From Deltaproteobacteria bacterium (lineage in GTDB: Bacteria > Bdellovibrionota > Bdellovibrionia > JABDDW01): 7,579 bases of DNA. The stretch covers positions 1-7,579 of the forward strand of contig JABDDW010000071.1 of assembly GCA_013287405.1 (NCBI GenBank). Direction: 5' to 3'. Shown one piece after another: positions 1 to 6,163 of the stretch (its first letter is position 1; the number at the start of each line of letters is the position of its first letter). The position numbers and the translations under genes were made by a program. The notes under the pieces were generated by a model that saw only the letters and a program-made list of their open reading frames with translations, ran no database searches and was not told the origin of the DNA.

Positions 1-1
1 A

Positions 2-772
2 GAACGCGTTTTAGGTGAACCCGTTTTTGAATTACAAAATCTGACGCTCAAGCATCCAACCAGGGTTGGTAAGTTTTTGCTCAAAGATATTAATTTCAAG
101 GTGAGAAAAGGTGAAATTCTTGGCATAGCGGGTCTCATGGGTGCAGGCCGCTCGGAACTCTTACTCAGTATTTTTGGCGTATTTCCCGGGAGAGCGCCTA
201 AGGGGTTCAGACTTCTGGTGAAAGGAAAAGAAATTCACATTCATTCACCTCACGGGGCTATTGCCCACGGTCTTGCGCTCTTGCCGGAAGATCGAAAGTT
301 GCTCGGGTTGCTTCTAGATGAAAGCGTTGTGAAAAATATGACTCTTTCAGCATTGTCAAGGTACGCGACCGTTGGGGTTGTTGATTCTCACCAAGAAATG
401 GCTGAAGTCCAAGAGAAAGTCGTATCGTTACGAGTTAAAACACCTAATCTCACGACAGCGGTAAAAAATTTGAGCGGAGGAAATCAGCAGAAGGTTGTTT
501 TGGGAAAATGTCTGCTCACCCAACCCCAGGTTTTATTTTTAGACGAACCGACGAGAGGAATCGACGTCGGTGCTAAGGCCGAAATTTATCGTCTGATCAA
601 TGAGCTGGCCGCGCAAGGGTTGGCCATTGTTATGGCCTCTTCGGAGCTCCCTGAGATCTTAGGCATGAGTGATCGCATTCTCGTGATGAGTGAGGGACGC
701 ATTGCTGGCGAGTTCGAGATTAATGAGGCTACCCAGGAAAAACTTATGGCCGCGGCGACGAGTCGTCAGTAA
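2..772 (+). CDS. xylG: Xylose-type sugar ABC transporter ATP-binding protein (5' truncated)
   Basis: This is the C-terminal half of a two-domain sugar-importer ATPase of the XylG/RbsA/MglA class, which powers uptake through XylH at the inner membrane. The frame is open from base 2, with no start before the window edge. A TTG at 77 is in frame but is not the start, because residues 1-25 before it match the family. The visible 256 residues are the second nucleotide-binding domain. The degenerate Walker A is GLMGAGRSE (visible residues 44-52), with Arg where Lys is usual, as is normal for the second domain in this family. LPEDRK follows, then the signature LSGGNQQK (from residue 157) and Walker B VLFLDEP (177-183) running into TRGIDVGAK. 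Full XylG is about 510 residues, so roughly half lies to the left. From memory the sequence matches E. coli XylG closely, including SSELPE and the C-terminal TQE.LMAAA stretch. xylH follows after 9 bp. The transported sugar could differ from xylose. Confidence 0.93.
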   Translation, partial: ERVLGEPVFELQNLTLKHPTRVGKFLLKDINFKVRKGEILGIAGLMGAGRSELLLSIFGVFPGRAPKGFRLLVKGKEIHIHSPHGAIAHGLALLPEDRKLLGLLLDESVVKNMTLSALSRYATVGVVDSHQEMAEVQEKVVSLRVKTPNLTTAVKNLSGGNQQKVVLGKCLLTQPQVLFLDEPTRGIDVGAKAEIYRLINELAAQGLAIVMASSELPEILGMSDRILVMSEGRIAGEFEINEATQEKLMAAATSRQ

Positions 773-781
773 AGGTTAAAA

Positions 782-1912
782 ATGAAACGTCTTTCACTTA
801 GTGGTTTAAGAACATACACCATGGTTTTCGCTCTGCTGGCGATCTGGGGAATTTTTCAATTTGAAACCTCCGGAGCCTTTCTTCATGCTCGAAATCTTTC
901 CAATTTGTTGAGGCAAATGGCCGTGACTGGGACCCTTTCTGTGGGAATGGTTTTAGTTATAGTGGCGGCACAAATTGATCTGTCTATCGGGTCGGTGGTC
1001 TGTTTTCTTGGTGCCATAATGACGGTGCTCAATACAAACTTCGGATATTCCCCTACTCTGGCCTTTCTTATGGCCCTGATCGGCGGAGCCGGAATCGGAA
1101 TCATTCAAGGTTTTTTAGTGAGCTACCAGAAGATTCCCGCGTTTATTGTGACATTGGGTGGAATGATGGTTTTTCGCGGGTCTTCAATGTGGGTTACAAA
1201 AAATGAAACTGTTCCTCTCCAAGAAAATTGGATTCATTCGCTCGGAACAAATTATATCGGTAAAGATGTCGGTTGGATTTTATGTATTTTGGCCCTAGCT
1301 ATTACAGCCGTGGTTTTTGTCCGCAACTACCGGTCACAAAAAAGGCACAACTTGATCCTCACGAGTCCAATTCTACTTTCGATCCAGCTTGTGGGCATTT
1401 CGATCTTAGTCTTGGGTTTTATGTCTATCCTCGCAAGCTATCAAGGGATACCCGTTCCTGTTTTGGTCATGATCGCCGTGATGATCCTTGTCCATCTCGC
1501 GGCGACAAGAACAACTTGGGGACGCCACGTTTACGCCGTTGGGGGAAACGCTGAAGCGGCCCACCTTTCGGGGATTAGCGTTCGCGCCACTCTTTTATCT
1601 GTCTTTATATTAATGGGTATTTTATCCGCCCTGGGAGGTGTCATCATGACAGCCCGAGTGGGGAGCGCGTCACCGGACGCCGGAGCGCTTTTGGAATTAG
1701 ACGCCATCGCGAGTTGTGTTATTGGGGGCACAAGTCTGATGGGAGGAATCGGAAGTATTCCTGGAGCTATTTTGGGGGCCCTCGTCATGGAGAGTCTAAA
1801 CAATGGAATGAGTTTGGCCAATATTGAGCCGTTCTGGCAGTATATTGTTAAAGGGCTGGTTTTGGTTTTAGCAGTGTGGGCCGACATAGCCACACAGAAA
1901 TCAAAATCATGA
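782..1912 (+). CDS. xylH: Xylose-type sugar ABC transporter permease
   Basis: Inner-membrane permease of the XylH/RbsC (BPD_transp_2) family, forming the channel energised by XylG. The protein has 376 residues, close to XylH (about 390) and longer than RbsC (about 320). It consists almost entirely of hydrophobic membrane segments. Family landmarks include QIDLSIGS (about residues 64-71), a central TTWGRHVYAVGGN.EAA..SGI stretch and ELDAIASCVIGGTSLMGG. The C-terminal NNGMSL...FWQYIVKGLVLVLAVW ends at residue 366. SASPDAG and FWQYIVKG favour XylH over ribose or galactose permeases. The ATG is preceded by AAAGG at 771-775, overlapping the xylG stop, with 6 bases before the start. The stop overlaps the next gene's ATG as ATGA (1909-1912), implying translational coupling. 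A periplasmic XylF-type binding protein would be expected and is not in the window. Confidence 0.92.
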   Translation: MKRLSLSGLRTYTMVFALLAIWGIFQFETSGAFLHARNLSNLLRQMAVTGTLSVGMVLVIVAAQIDLSIGSVVCFLGAIMTVLNTNFGYSPTLAFLMALIGGAGIGIIQGFLVSYQKIPAFIVTLGGMMVFRGSSMWVTKNETVPLQENWIHSLGTNYIGKDVGWILCILALAITAVVFVRNYRSQKRHNLILTSPILLSIQLVGISILVLGFMSILASYQGIPVPVLVMIAVMILVHLAATRTTWGRHVYAVGGNAEAAHLSGISVRATLLSVFILMGILSALGGVIMTARVGSASPDAGALLELDAIASCVIGGTSLMGGIGSIPGAILGALVMESLNNGMSLANIEPFWQYIVKGLVLVLAVWADIATQKSKS

Positions 1913-2493
1913 AGGGCTTGTTTGAACAAGCCGAACTGGCGCTAGTTATTTTGGTCATTTTTCTTACGACGATTGGCACTTCAGCCAAAGAGTTCCACGA
2001 CGTGAAAATGGCTGATTCTATTATGGTTGGGAATCAAAAATTATTTCTTAAGGGAATGGGTCTCCGTGAGCTCTCTTTCCTAGGGATCATCATCCGCGTT
2101 TACGTCGGAGGGTTATATGTGGATGACCCAAAACAAGATTGTGAAAAGCTTATAAGCTCTGACAAAATACGCTCTGTTTATATGAACTTCCTTAGACATG
2201 TCAGCCCAAGTGATCTTAGCCGAAGTCTTGAAGAGGGGGTGGAGAAAAATTGTGGTTCCCATTGCAAGGATTTCAAAGCGAAGACCGGCGAAATTAAAGC
2301 TCTTATTCCCAGTGTAGGTTCTAGTGATGTGCTTAAGATCACATTTGATTCGAAAGGAACTTCATTTCAGTTAAACGACAAGACTTTAGGTAAAATCGAC
2401 GGTTTTGAATTTTCAAAAACGCTATTGTCTGTATTTATTGGCGATCGCCCCCCGACTGCGGACCTAAAAAATGGTCTTTGTGGCAAAATCTGA
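1909..2493 (+). CDS. Exported chalcone-isomerase-like domain protein
   Basis: A 194-residue protein of the bacterial chalcone-isomerase-like type (Chalcone_3-like). The family shares the fold of plant chalcone isomerase, but flavonoid chemistry is not established for bacterial members. The start is taken as ATG 1909, overlapping the xylH stop. An in-frame GTG at 1876 would lie inside xylH and place a polar stretch before the signal peptide. Residues 1-26 form a Sec signal (hydrophobic 10-22, probable cleavage TSA|KE), so the product should be periplasmic. Family hallmarks are LFLKGMGLRE...RVYVGGLYVDD (46-73), VYMNFLRHVS (about 90-99), the SLEEGVEKN helix (106-114), a short Lys/Gly strand region, and a GKIDGFEFSKTLL...IGDRPP C-terminal helix. 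Four cysteines (78, 115, 119, 191) could form disulphides in the periplasm. Its position after xylH is unexplained by known function. Ligand or lipid binding is possible but inferred only from the fold. Confidence 0.8.
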   Translation: MKGLFEQAELALVILVIFLTTIGTSAKEFHDVKMADSIMVGNQKLFLKGMGLRELSFLGIIIRVYVGGLYVDDPKQDCEKLISSDKIRSVYMNFLRHVSPSDLSRSLEEGVEKNCGSHCKDFKAKTGEIKALIPSVGSSDVLKITFDSKGTSFQLNDKTLGKIDGFEFSKTLLSVFIGDRPPTADLKNGLCGKI

Positions 2494-3082
2494 AATTGAG
2501 TATTTTAGAAAACTTAGCCAGCGGTACTCAAATCCCAAAAGTGTACAAAAGTTTTTAAGAAATCTAGATTACAATAACGAAGAAAGAGGTGAGACCCAGC
2601 GTTCCGCTTTGAGCGCGGTAAAGATTCGAAGAGCCCATTGCCTGGAGGCGACCCTCATCGCTGCTGCTATTCTAGAATACTCAGGTTACCCTCCTCTTGT
2701 GATGAGCCTAGAAAGCAAAGATCAACTCGACCACGTTATATTTATATTCAAAGAAAAGACGGGCTGGGGCTCAGTAGCCCGTTCAAGAATGGAAGGACTT
2801 CATGGGCGTAAGCCAGTTTATCGTTCTTTAAAACAGCTCGCCTTAAGTTATTTTGATCCGTTCATCGATAAGACGGGGAGGTTGACTGGATTTGCAATAG
2901 CCAATTTAGACGATATGAAAACCCCATGGAGAAATTCGCGGCGAAATGTCTGGAAAGTAGCTGCGGACCTTATTGCTTTAAAACATACTCCCCTTCTAGT
3001 GTCCGATTTTCGTTACCAAAAATGGTTAGAATTTTACAAACGAACGGGTCAATCAGGGTTAAAACAACCCACGTGGTGGTAA
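2471..3082 (+). CDS. Transglutaminase-like Cys/His protein, function unknown
   Basis: A 203-residue protein with no signal peptide or membrane segment, so probably cytoplasmic. The centre resembles the transglutaminase/papain-like core: Cys57 in RRAHCLEA at the start of a helix, an Ala-rich helix ending in GYPPLVMSL, then DH (Asp87-His88) in LDHVIFIF and a GWGSVARSR strand. A further conserved-looking segment is PVYRSLKQLALSYF (about 115-128). I recall uncharacterised bacterial proteins with the same order (HC.EA, DDHV, WGA..KS, EPVYRS..ELAMSYF), so this is probably a known family without an assigned function. The substrate is unknown, and peptidase, amidase or transferase chemistry are all possible. 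The ATG at 2471 overlaps the upstream gene by 23 bp and has no clear Shine-Dalgarno. GTG 2480 is an alternative start. The overlap suggests translational coupling to the chalcone-isomerase-like gene and co-transcription with xylGH. Confidence 0.72.
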   Translation: MVFVAKSEIEYFRKLSQRYSNPKSVQKFLRNLDYNNEERGETQRSALSAVKIRRAHCLEATLIAAAILEYSGYPPLVMSLESKDQLDHVIFIFKEKTGWGSVARSRMEGLHGRKPVYRSLKQLALSYFDPFIDKTGRLTGFAIANLDDMKTPWRNSRRNVWKVAADLIALKHTPLLVSDFRYQKWLEFYKRTGQSGLKQPTWW

Positions 3083-3295
3083 ATGATCCGTCCAATCTTT
3101 AAACAGTCTGTCAAAAACGCTTACACAGGTAAACACCAAAAATACTAGTAAAAGCATCTACTTGATGGTGGCTATTTGAAAATGTCTAAGAACTTTACAA
3201 ACAAAATCACCTGCCCCCAGTGATAATTATGTCGATCCGGTGACTTACAAGCTTGGCGCGCTCTGTGCTTTATTAAAATGTGAAGAGGAAACTAT
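3083..3295. other. Intergenic region before the coiled-coil gene
   Basis: This 213-bp gap probably ends the xylGH operon and holds the promoter of the coiled-coil gene. No convincing U-tailed terminator is visible. A clear Shine-Dalgarno (AAGAGGA, 3283-3289) lies 6 bases before ATG 3296. A weak promoter candidate is TTGGCG (3253-3258) with TAAAAT (3274-3279) at a short 15-bp spacing. Other notable sequence: the palindrome ATAATTAT (3223-3230), and TCACC (3207-3211) facing GGTGA (3239-3243) across 27 bases, a possible but unproven operator pair. Confidence 0.4.
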
Positions 3296-3874
3296 ATGCA
3301 TTTGAAATACTTAGTCTTAGGAGTTTTGGTTTTTTCAAGTCTTGGGTACGCCGACCTTGATTCTACGATTGTGGATCAGAAAGAGCAGGGTCTGGAGGCC
3401 GACGACATCGCCATGGAAATTCATGACGTAGAGTCGGAACAAAAACTAGCCCGGGAGCAAGCGCGAGCTGAAGAAGAAATGAAAAGTGCATCAGACGTTC
3501 GTTTGAGGCAATTGCGAAACGAGAAAGAAAAAATGGCTGACCAATATAAACTTGATATCAGTCTTTCTGAAGCCAGGCGGAAGAAAGCCGAAGAGCAAAT
3601 TAATATGATCAAAAAAGAAACGGCCTTGGTGCGTGCCCAAATAAAAGCCCTTCAGGCCGCCAAAGACAAAGCTGAAAAAGAGGCCATTGATGCCAAGGCT
3701 ATTGCCGAAGCGGGAAGAGAAACTCTTATAGAGTTGAAACAAAAAATGAGAGGCCTTGAGGTGGATACCCGTCACGCCAATTTTGAGAACAAGAAAGCAC
3801 AAATTGAACTCGCCCAACTTCGAGCTCAATCCCTGAAAATGCAACAAGCCCAGGGAGGGTCTCAGCTTAAATAA
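3296..3874 (+). CDS. Exported coiled-coil protein, function unknown
   Basis: A 192-residue protein not recognised as a named family. Residues 1-19 are a clear Sec signal peptide (hydrophobic 5-16, cleavage GYA|DLD), predicting a periplasmic or exported product; no lipobox is present. The mature part is nearly all charged helix rich in Glu, Lys, Ala, Arg and Gln. A long coiled coil runs from about residue 37 to 188, with no cysteine in the protein and no globular domain visible. The tail is Gln-rich (MQQAQGGSQ). Such proteins often act as spacers or envelope scaffolds, but no function can be assigned. The start is supported by AAGAGGA at 3283-3289. The gene appears to be a single transcription unit. 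Its stop codon (3872-3874) lies one base from the stop of the convergent beta-amylase gene, so any terminator must lie in coding sequence. Low-complexity composition makes similarity-based naming unreliable. Confidence 0.8.
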   Translation: MHLKYLVLGVLVFSSLGYADLDSTIVDQKEQGLEADDIAMEIHDVESEQKLAREQARAEEEMKSASDVRLRQLRNEKEKMADQYKLDISLSEARRKKAEEQINMIKKETALVRAQIKALQAAKDKAEKEAIDAKAIAEAGRETLIELKQKMRGLEVDTRHANFENKKAQIELAQLRAQSLKMQQAQGGSQLK

Positions 3875-3875
3875 G

Positions 3876-5339
3876 TTAAGGTTGAAGGCCTCCGAGTTGG
3901 ACACTTTGATGACCTGGGTGACCGACGGCCGGATTTGCTTTTACCAATGTGTCTATGCACTCCGAGATTTGAGGAGGCCCCATCTCAGTGAAATGCTCTT
4001 CTCGAGGAGGAGCTACGGGATGGGCTTCAGCCGATAGAGATACAAATTCCTTATAAAGATCGGCCTCTGGTTTAAATTTCCCATTTTCATCTACTAAATC
4101 GTCGATTCTTAAGAAAGTGAAGGCCGAGATAATACTAGTTCTAAAAACAGCGAGAATGTTGCGATAAGCAGCTTTAATACTTTCAATTGACCTTTGCTTT
4201 AAACGAAAAGGCTCTGCGTTTTCACCAGAAACCTTAACATTAAGGGCATTTGCGATTTGGGTTACATAACGTACGAGGTCCGCAGCTTTGCTGAAGTCTG
4301 GATATTCATCTCTGTTGGCCATCTCAAAACAAGTGAAAGTGAGTTCAAAAAAGTTTTTTGCAAAAACTTTAATAATACGCTCCAGAATGTAATAACCGGC
4401 GGCTCTCGCTGCGCCGTTCTTAAAGACTGGGTCTGTGGCTAACCAATAGATACCGGCAAGTTTTCCTGCGAGGGCAGCGCGGTAAGGCCTAGACGTGTTT
4501 TTAAAAACATCATTGGCATTTTTTTGATCCAGATCCATACTTTTTTCAAGCACGCCTTGATACCAATCTAAGAAATCTTTACCGTAAGGTGTTTCTGCGC
4601 CGTCGCTAAAGAAGTGGAGCCCGTCGGTAGGAGTCATAATTTGGTCAAAGGAAGTGAAGTTTGAGTGCCATACGGAGTTTAATTTCTCAATGGTGCCCAT
4701 TTCTCTTTCCATATGATCTTGAAAACTCTTGATGGCGCTCTCAGAGCCTGCTTGGTGGCGCCCCACCCCGGGAAACCTCCAGTCTTTCCAAGAAAATGAC
4801 GGGTACCGGCCCTCCCCTTGAGGGCCAAATCCGATATATATCTTCGGAATAATAGATTCGAACTCGTAAAAATTATCCCTAAATGATTCCATGACTTTTT
4901 TTCGTAGTTCGTGGCCGACCTGAGAGAAAAATTCCGGGTATTCGGAATTTTCGACGCCGTATTGATCTTTGAACTTCTTAGTTTTTTTCCAAATCCATTC
5001 ACCAAGTGGGAACTTAGCATCTCCTTCATCCACAGGGTGAAATGAAAAAATAGGAATAACCTTTAGGCCTACTTCTTGAGCTATTTTGAAATTTTCTTTA
5101 TAAATTTCCCAGTGAAATTGCCCTTCTTCTGGTTCTACTATTCCCCACCACATATCGATGGTTACAGCTTCAGCCCCCAAGTCTTTAATGGCCTGATACC
5201 GAGCTTTTTTGGCTTCGTACGATCCGTAGGGGTTCAGGGAATCCATAATGTATTTGTGGGGATTAGTTTGAGAGTAACTTTGTATGGAAAAAAGCAAAAA
5301 CAAGGTAGCTGCAAGAACGCTAGAGGCGTTGAGTTTCAT
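3876..5339 (-). CDS. Secreted GH14 beta-amylase-like glycoside hydrolase
   Basis: Beta-amylases invert the anomeric centre and release maltose from the non-reducing ends of alpha-1,4-glucans. This 487-residue protein has a signal peptide (1-23, probable cleavage SYS|Q), so it acts in the periplasm or outside. GH14 landmarks run in order: VTIDMWWGIVEP with Asp62, FSFHP with His101, and IGFGPQGEGRYPS with Glu176 matching the catalytic acid. Next come W.FPG.G.HQ (187-196), DFLDWYQ, KLAGIYW (293-299), TFTCFEM (334-340, the inner loop), VSGENAE with Glu373 matching the catalytic base, and FLRIDDL with Arg411. The catalytic barrel ends near residue 440. The remaining tail of about 45 residues is rich in Pro, Gly and His and is too short for a starch-binding module. 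The flexible lid (usually HQCGGNVGD) is replaced by HPVDEGD, and the Lys/His after IHWWY are not evident, so the substrate may differ from starch. A GGGA Shine-Dalgarno lies 7 or more bases before the ATG. Confidence 0.88.
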   Translation of the reverse strand: MKLNASSVLAATLFLLFSIQSYSQTNPHKYIMDSLNPYGSYEAKKARYQAIKDLGAEAVTIDMWWGIVEPEEGQFHWEIYKENFKIAQEVGLKVIPIFSFHPVDEGDAKFPLGEWIWKKTKKFKDQYGVENSEYPEFFSQVGHELRKKVMESFRDNFYEFESIIPKIYIGFGPQGEGRYPSFSWKDWRFPGVGRHQAGSESAIKSFQDHMEREMGTIEKLNSVWHSNFTSFDQIMTPTDGLHFFSDGAETPYGKDFLDWYQGVLEKSMDLDQKNANDVFKNTSRPYRAALAGKLAGIYWLATDPVFKNGAARAAGYYILERIIKVFAKNFFELTFTCFEMANRDEYPDFSKAADLVRYVTQIANALNVKVSGENAEPFRLKQRSIESIKAAYRNILAVFRTSIISAFTFLRIDDLVDENGKFKPEADLYKEFVSLSAEAHPVAPPREEHFTEMGPPQISECIDTLVKANPAVGHPGHQSVQLGGLQP

Positions 5340-5346
5340 TTAGTAT

Positions 5347-5363
5347 TTTCCCATTTCGGGAAA
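5347..5363. promoter_or_regulatory. Operator-like inverted repeat before the beta-amylase gene
   Basis: A perfect inverted repeat, TTTCCC (5347-5352), 5-base spacer, GGGAAA (5358-5363). It sits directly downstream of the proposed -10 box and covers the predicted transcription start. On the minus strand its second arm supplies the GGGA that would be the ribosome-binding site. It could be an operator for a DNA-binding repressor or a small RNA hairpin hiding the ribosome site. The sequence alone does not decide between these. Confidence 0.45.
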
Positions 5364-5392
5364 GAGATATTGTGACTCTAGAGAGATGTCAA
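5364..5392 (-). promoter_or_regulatory. Probable promoter of the beta-amylase gene
   Basis: On the minus strand a perfect -35 box TTGACA (5392-5387) is followed by a 17-base spacer and the hexamer TATCTC (5369-5364). The -35 and spacing are ideal for the housekeeping sigma factor, while the -10 is weak (3 of 6). Transcription would begin near 5357, giving a leader of about 18 bases. The site lies between the dehydrogenase stop and the amylase start, so the amylase need not rely on read-through. Confidence 0.5.
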
Positions 5393-5402
5393 CGAAAGGT
5401 GC

Positions 5403-5419
5403 ATTGAAAAAAATTCAAT
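5403..5419. repeat. AT-rich inverted repeat at the dehydrogenase stop codon
   Basis: ATTGAA (5403-5408) and TTCAAT (5414-5419) form a perfect 6-bp inverted repeat with a 5-base A-only loop (T on the minus strand). It overlaps the stop codon of the minus-strand dehydrogenase gene. The stem is weak and no T-run follows it on the minus strand, so it is at best a poor terminator. Confidence 0.25.
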
Positions 5420-6161
5420 CCCGGGTAATTGAAAATCCACCAAAGGATTGGGCCGTTGGCATGAGCGAAATGCTATTAATATTAACATGCTGGGGTCGTG
5501 ACGCGACCCAGTAAACGGTTTCAGCAATGTCCTGTGGCGTTAAATATTCCACGCCGGCGTATACAGCGTCCGCCTTTTCTTTGTCTCCTTTAAACCTAAT
5601 TTCTGAAAATTCAGTTTCACCGCAAAGGCCGGGTTCGATATTAGTGACCCGTACTGCGGTTCCCGCAAGGTCTGCCCTTAAATTCAGACTGAGATGCCGT
5701 ACAAAGGCTTTTGTGGCTCCATAGACATTTCCCGCAGGATAAGGAAATTCTCCGGCAACGGAACCAATATTAATAATATGTCCTCTATTTCTTGAAACCA
5801 TCTGAGGGAGAATGGCGTGGGTACAATAAAGAAGTCCGTTAATATTAGTCTCTACCATTATTTCCCAATCTTCAATTTTTGCCACTTGGGCTCGATCGAG
5901 ACCTAGAGCTAAACCTGCATTGTTTACTAAAATATCGATTTCGGCAAAGGCGTTTGGCAGTCCTTGTAAGACCTTGTTGATATCTTCTTTGTTTCGAACA
6001 TCGAGTTGAGCCGGATGGAATTGCTCCCCATACTTCTTTTTTTGCCCTTGAAGAATTTCACCGCGGCGACCGGTACCAACAACTTGATGCCCCTTCTTAA
6101 TGAAAAGGTCAACTATGGCAGCACCAAATCCAGCGGTCGCGCCGGTAATAAAAATGTTCAC
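5415..6161 (-). CDS. ydfG: YdfG-type NADP-dependent 3-hydroxy acid dehydrogenase (SDR family)
   Basis: A classical short-chain dehydrogenase of 248 residues, the same length as E. coli YdfG. YdfG oxidises 3-hydroxy acids such as serine and L-allo-threonine and reduces malonic semialdehyde with NADP(H) in the cytoplasm. Visible features: TGATAGFG nucleotide loop (6-13), TGRR (30-33, whose arginines fit NADP preference), LDVRN (53-57), NNAGLALG (80-87), Asn106, catalytic Ser134 in INIGS, Tyr147 and Lys151 in YGATK, and IEPG (175-178). The stretches NNAGLALG, GNVYGATKAFVR, NLR.DL.GTAVRVT.IEPGL and HVNIN..S.MP..QS are near-identical to YdfG from memory, so the call is stronger than generic SDR. 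The start is GTG at 6161, two bases after the upstream small gene's stop, with only a weak GGA six bases before it. Expression is therefore probably coupled to that gene. The in vivo substrate is inferred. Confidence 0.92.
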   Translation of the reverse strand: MNIFITGATAGFGAAIVDLFIKKGHQVVGTGRRGEILQGQKKKYGEQFHPAQLDVRNKEDINKVLQGLPNAFAEIDILVNNAGLALGLDRAQVAKIEDWEIMVETNINGLLYCTHAILPQMVSRNRGHIINIGSVAGEFPYPAGNVYGATKAFVRHLSLNLRADLAGTAVRVTNIEPGLCGETEFSEIRFKGDKEKADAVYAGVEYLTPQDIAETVYWVASRPQHVNINSISLMPTAQSFGGFSITRD

Positions 6162-6163
6162 AG

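Noticed and set aside
77..79. TTG 77 as the true start of the ATPase gene, making a short single-domain ATPase
   Set aside because: The frame stays open to base 2, and the residues before 77 match the beginning of the second XylG ATPase domain. The gene is therefore truncated by the window edge, not short.
1531..1929. A 132-codon open frame opposite the 3' end of xylH
   Set aside because: The plus-strand frame is unmistakably XylH here. The reverse frame is a low-complexity shadow rich in Pro, Ala and Ile.
2440..2449. GGCGATCGCC, identical to the HIP1 palindrome that is highly repeated in cyanobacteria
   Set aside because: It occurs once in this window and falls in codons for the conserved GDRP stretch of the chalcone-isomerase-like protein. 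A single copy is no evidence for a cyanobacterium or a repeat family.
3056..3070. GGGTT-AAAAC-AACCC hairpin near the end of the transglutaminase-like gene as a terminator
   Set aside because: It lies inside the coding sequence, has only a 5-bp stem and no following T-run.
3083..3148. A 21-codon open frame with ATG directly after the transglutaminase-like stop
   Set aside because: It is very short, has no ribosome-binding site of its own, and shows no signal peptide or recognisable motif. Adjacent TAA-ATG can arise by chance.
3491..3904. A 137-codon open frame opposite the coiled-coil gene
   Set aside because: It is the antisense shadow of a Lys/Glu-rich coding sequence and overlaps two well-supported genes. 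Its product shows no coherent domain.
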